DNA of 32,532 bases. Origin: Pirellulales bacterium. GTDB taxonomy: Bacteria > Planctomycetota > Planctomycetia > Pirellulales > Thermoguttaceae. The notes beneath the pieces are model-generated. The model ran no database searches. It had not been told where the DNA came from and saw nothing but the letters and a program-made list of their open reading frames with translations. Of this stretch, positions 29,961 through 32,532 are shown one piece after another. The position numbers and the translations under genes were made by a program. Numbering within the stretch: position 1 is the stretch's first letter; every line of letters starts with the position of its first letter. The DNA is taken from assembly GCA_016931075.1 (NCBI GenBank), contig JAFGFF010000057.1, positions 1 through 32,532 on the forward strand, in the 5' to 3' direction.

Positions 29961-31340
29961 ATGATACATCGCTCCTACTTGGTCAGGCAGGTGTGCCCCG
30001 TACTGCTGATGCTTCTGGTGGCCTGTCTCTCGGGCTGCGCCAGCCACGTGGATCGGCTGCGCGAGGCGAGGGAACGTTTTCACGCGGGCGATCTGGCGGG
30101 CGCGTCGGACGCGTTGGACCGTCAGTTGAAGCGCAGCCGGACCGACTCCGACGCCCTGCTGCTGGACAAGGCCGTCGTCGAGCTGGCTTCCGGCCGGCCC
30201 GACCAGGCTGAGCAGACGTTGCGAGGCGTCCGCGACCGGTTCGACTATCTCGAACAGACCTCGGCCGGCGAAAAGGCCCTGTCGATGGTGACCGACGACA
30301 ACCGCGAGGCGTACGCCGGCGAGGACTACGAAAAGATCCTCCTCCGCGCGTTTCTCGCGCTGGCCAACCTGATGGACGACGGCCAGGACGCCAACGCCTA
30401 CGCCTTGCAAGTCGGCCAGAAGCAAGAGCAGATCATCCAGGCGGCCGCCGACGCCCAGGGCAACAACCCGAAGGCAGGCTACAAACGGGTCGCTTTGGGC
30501 GCGTACGTCAACGGCATCCTCCGCGAAGAGACGCACGTCGACTACGACGACGTCGCCCGGGCGATGGTCCGCGTGGTGAGCTGGGAACCCGAGTTCCGAC
30601 CCGGCCGGGTCGACCTCCAGCGTGCCCAGTCGGGCCACCACAGCCAGACGGGACACGGCGTGCTGTACGCCTTCACGCTCGTCGGACAGGGTCCGTACAA
30701 GGAAGAAGTCGCGGAGGAACCGTCCAGCGCGGCCCTGTTGGTGGCCGACCGGATCATCAGCCACAACGGCGAACACACACTGCCGCCGACGATTGCCCCG
30801 ATCAAGGTGCCCCGGGTCGTTCTGCCCTACAATGCGATTCGCTCGGTCGGCGTGAGCGTCGAAGGTCAGCCGGCCGGCCAGACCGAGACGATTACCGACG
30901 TCGGCCGCCTCGCCGTGCAACAATACGAGGCCGTTTATCCCGAGGTGGTCGGTCGCGCGGTCGCCCGGCGCGTGCTGAAGAAGGGCATCGTCTTCGGCGC
31001 CAAGGAAGCGACTGGCGTCGAAAAGCACTCCTTGGCCAGCTTTGCCCTGGACGCGGCTGGCGTGGCTTGGGAGGCCACCGAAACGGCCGACACGCGTTGC
31101 TGGGGCCTGCTGCCCGACCGGATCCAGGTCCTGCGAATCGAACTGCCCGCCGGCCAACACCGCATCGGCCTCCAGCCGCTGGGCCCGAACGGCCCGATCG
31201 GCGCGGTTGCTGAAACGGTCGTCCCGATCGCCGACGGCCGCAACACCTACCTCCTGGCCACCTTCCCCCACGACCGCCTCGTCGGCCAGATCCTCGTCAG
31301 CCGCCGACCCGACGGTGGTTCCCCGGGCCAGATGCGCTAA
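29961..31340 (+). CDS. COG3014-like lipoprotein
   Basis: A 459-residue lipoprotein with signal peptide and lipobox at Cys26 (ACLSGCAS). Helical, TPR-like segments follow: LREARERFHAGDLAGASDALDR, then ASGRPDQAEQTLRGVRDRFDYL and ILLRAFLALANLMDDG. The C-terminal half has beta-rich stretches (HGVLYAFTLVGQGPYKEEVAE, KVPRVVLPYN) and ends in a hydrophilic tail. The start is ATG 29961; the frame upstream comes from a repeat. It lies downstream of an LpoB-like gene. I associate the COG3014 family with that neighbour in other genomes, but the role is uncharacterised. A cell-envelope scaffold function is inferred. Confidence 0.8.
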   Translation: MIHRSYLVRQVCPVLLMLLVACLSGCASHVDRLREARERFHAGDLAGASDALDRQLKRSRTDSDALLLDKAVVELASGRPDQAEQTLRGVRDRFDYLEQTSAGEKALSMVTDDNREAYAGEDYEKILLRAFLALANLMDDGQDANAYALQVGQKQEQIIQAAADAQGNNPKAGYKRVALGAYVNGILREETHVDYDDVARAMVRVVSWEPEFRPGRVDLQRAQSGHHSQTGHGVLYAFTLVGQGPYKEEVAEEPSSAALLVADRIISHNGEHTLPPTIAPIKVPRVVLPYNAIRSVGVSVEGQPAGQTETITDVGRLAVQQYEAVYPEVVGRAVARRVLKKGIVFGAKEATGVEKHSLASFALDAAGVAWEATETADTRCWGLLPDRIQVLRIELPAGQHRIGLQPLGPNGPIGAVAETVVPIADGRNTYLLATFPHDRLVGQILVSRRPDGGSPGQMR

Positions 31341-31355
31341 GGCATACTTAGCATG

Positions 31356-31553
31356 CTATACGCTCAGTGCCATTGCAATGAGCAGGCCCAACCAGGTCAG
31401 CAACAGCAAGCTGGCGGCGGCCAGAGCGAGTTTCATAGCGCGGGTTGGAACCGGCGGTGTCACGTGTGCCACGGGCTCTGCCGGTGTTTTGGAGGGAGCT
31501 GGAGAAGGCGGTTGAACCTGCCGCTTGGTTGAAGAGCGTTTTCGACGGCCCAT
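31356..31553 (-). CDS. Small membrane protein with Pro-rich region
   Basis: A 65-residue protein: a basic N-terminus (MGRRKRSSTKRQ), a Pro/Ser/Ala-rich middle and one hydrophobic segment (LALAAASLLLLTWLGLLIAM) at the C-terminus. The ATG at 31553 lies 6 bp after the Minf_1886-like gene's stop, a spacing that supports translation. Much of the middle is encoded by a fragment of the family 2 repeat (31464-31497). No known family recognised. It converges with the COG3014-like gene with only 15 bp between stops. Confidence 0.55.
   Translation of the reverse strand: MGRRKRSSTKRQVQPPSPAPSKTPAEPVAHVTPPVPTRAMKLALAAASLLLLTWLGLLIAMALSV
31464..31497 (+). repeat. Family 2 outer-hairpin fragment within a small gene
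   Basis: GTGTGCCACGGGCTCTGCCGGTGTTTTGGAGGG-like sequence matches the outer hairpin plus the first bases of the core seen at 6825-6855 (GCCACTGGC-TCT-GCCAGTG-nnCTTGGAGGG), with several substitutions. The rest of the element is missing. It falls within the coding sequence of the 65-residue membrane protein. Confidence 0.5.
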
Positions 31554-31559
31554 GGGCGA

Positions 31560-31985
31560 TCAGTCCTCGTCGTCGCTGGGCCGGGTGATCTTGAATTCCT
31601 GGCGGAAGGCCGTCTCGAAATCGAAGACGTCGTCGAAATCCTCGCGACAGTCTTGAGGCGTTTTGCGCATCTGGCCGATGCGAATCAGGTTGAAGACGAT
31701 TTCGCCGAAGTCGCCGGTCGTCTTGATGCCCCACTTGGCCAACACGTCCTTTGCCATGTAGCCATATTGATCGAGGGCGAACTGGCGAATGGCCTCGCAG
31801 AGTTCCTGCCCGGTGACATGGCGTTGCGGTCCGCTCTCCTCGGACGACTCGGGCGGGATCTCATCGCCCATCTCCAGGACGTCCTGGGCGTAGCTCAACG
31901 CCTCGAAGACGAATACGTACGCGTCAAACTCGTAGCGCGAGTCTTCCTTGAGCAATTCGACGATCGGATGCGAAGGATCGAGCAT
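31560..31985 (-). CDS. Minf_1886-family protein
   Basis: A 141-residue acidic protein of the uncharacterised Minf_1886 group, recognised by HPIVELLKEDSRYEFDAYVFVFEALSYAQDVL at the N-terminus and the segment TGQELCEAIRQFALDQYGYMAKDVLAKWGI in the middle. In many PVC-group bacteria this gene lies beside PSP1-domain genes, as here (70 bp downstream of the PSP1 gene). No catalytic motif is visible. The conservation of the pair suggests linked roles, perhaps in RNA processing, but this is inference. Confidence 0.82.
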   Translation of the reverse strand: MLDPSHPIVELLKEDSRYEFDAYVFVFEALSYAQDVLEMGDEIPPESSEESGPQRHVTGQELCEAIRQFALDQYGYMAKDVLAKWGIKTTGDFGEIVFNLIRIGQMRKTPQDCREDFDDVFDFETAFRQEFKITRPSDDED

Positions 31986-32054
31986 GACGTCTGCCGGTGT
32001 TTTATATTGGGGGGCCGTGGTGTGTCGCCGTGTCGGGCGGAAGTCCGTGTGTAG

Positions 32055-32532
32055 TCAGTCAGAAGGCTCCGAAGCGTCGCCGTTTGTTTCGTTGTCCGTG
32101 TCGTCGCCCGTGTCGGGTGTGGGAACGGATTCCTTCGACGGCGGGCGTTCCTTGGGGGCGGCCGGAGTGACGTCTTTCACGTCGATCAGCCTCCGCAGGC
32201 CGCCTTCCCCTTCGACCCAAAGTTGCCCCATCAGGATCTCCTGGCCGAGCACCCGAGCGCGTCCGTCGGGCGTTTCGACCCAACTGCCCGGCCGAGGCAA
32301 TTCCTTCTGAAGTTGTTCGTAAACGTCAAATTCGTATCGCAGGCAGCATTTCAACCGACCGCACCGGCCGGAAATCTTTGTCGGGTCGAGTGTAGCCTTT
32401 TGCAATTTGGCCATCTTCATCGAGACGGGCGGCATCTGGCTCAAATGCGTGTTGCAGCAGACGGCCTTGCCGCAGTCGCCGTAGTCGGCCAGCAGCTTGG
32501 CCTCGTCGCGCACACCGATCTGACGCATCTCG
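32055..32532 (-). CDS. PSP1/RicT-like protein, N-terminus outside window
   Basis: The C-terminal 158 residues of a PSP1-domain protein, the family of Bacillus RicT (YaaT), which binds 4Fe-4S clusters together with RicA and RicF and affects RNase Y processing. Characteristic motifs are ADYGDCGKAVCCNTHL and GRCGRLKCCLRYE, with two CC-containing clusters. After these come a strand-rich section (VLGQEILMGQLWVEGEGGL) and an acidic, low-complexity tail of about 40 residues. The 5' end lies beyond 32532. Its downstream neighbour is a Minf_1886-like gene. Confidence 0.9.
   Translation of the reverse strand, partial: EMRQIGVRDEAKLLADYGDCGKAVCCNTHLSQMPPVSMKMAKLQKATLDPTKISGRCGRLKCCLRYEFDVYEQLQKELPRPGSWVETPDGRARVLGQEILMGQLWVEGEGGLRRLIDVKDVTPAAPKERPPSKESVPTPDTGDDTDNETNGDASEPSD

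Overview
The window looks like chromosomal DNA of a member of the Planctomycetota, probably one with an anaerobic lifestyle. This is inferred from high GC content, three secreted proteins with PEP-CTERM sorting tails (one also with a dockerin-like segment), a PSP1 gene next to a Minf_1886-type gene, and a block of iron-sulfur ATPases and NifX-like proteins of the kind found mainly in anaerobes. No phage, transposase, CRISPR array, rRNA or tRNA was recognised.

Layout. 1-2.1 kb: a DapA/NanA-type aldolase (cut by the window edge) diverges from a PfkB-type sugar kinase. 2.4-3.4 kb: a PEP-CTERM protein with a dockerin-like segment. 3.5-13.8 kb, all on the minus strand: a cluster resembling the orange protein (ORP) locus of Desulfovibrio. 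In transcription order it holds a Cache-HAMP-PAS sensor without kinase domain, a hydrogenase-maturation-protease-like protein, a PAS/sigma-54 activator, three NifX/ORP-like proteins, a DUF89 protein, two small glycine-rich DUF5320-like proteins, a TrmO-like methyltransferase, two ferredoxin-containing MinD ATPases and an Mrp/NBP35 ATPase. A -24/-12 promoter lies in front of the first NifX-like gene, with a 20-bp palindrome about 120 bp upstream at the end of the activator gene.

14.1-18.8 kb: a 1547-residue PEP-CTERM protein with an N-terminal clan-CD-like protease domain and a long passenger of beta-strand repeats. 19.2-24.1 kb (minus strand): fabI with a PNPOx-like gene, a ferredoxin-nitroreductase, acpS, a membrane protein and a cystathionine gamma-synthase-family enzyme. 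24.5-25.3 kb: a third PEP-CTERM protein. 25.6-28.8 kb (plus strand): pabB, pabA and a soluble histidine kinase. 29.1-31.3 kb: an LpoB-like and a COG3014-like lipoprotein. 31.3-32.5 kb (minus strand): a small membrane protein, a Minf_1886-like protein and the C-terminal part of a PSP1/RicT-like protein.

The most unusual DNA feature is the density of short palindromic repeats. Family 1 (four copies, about 80 bp) and family 2 (three long copies, one composite copy and a fragment) share one architecture: two adjacent hairpins enclosed by a terminal inverted repeat. Other palindromic elements lie at 948-1055, 6219-6287, 27065-27087 and 27837-27983. One 75-bp palindrome sits in frame inside pabB and adds exactly 25 codons. 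Several long open frames run into these repeats, so start codons downstream of the repeats were preferred.
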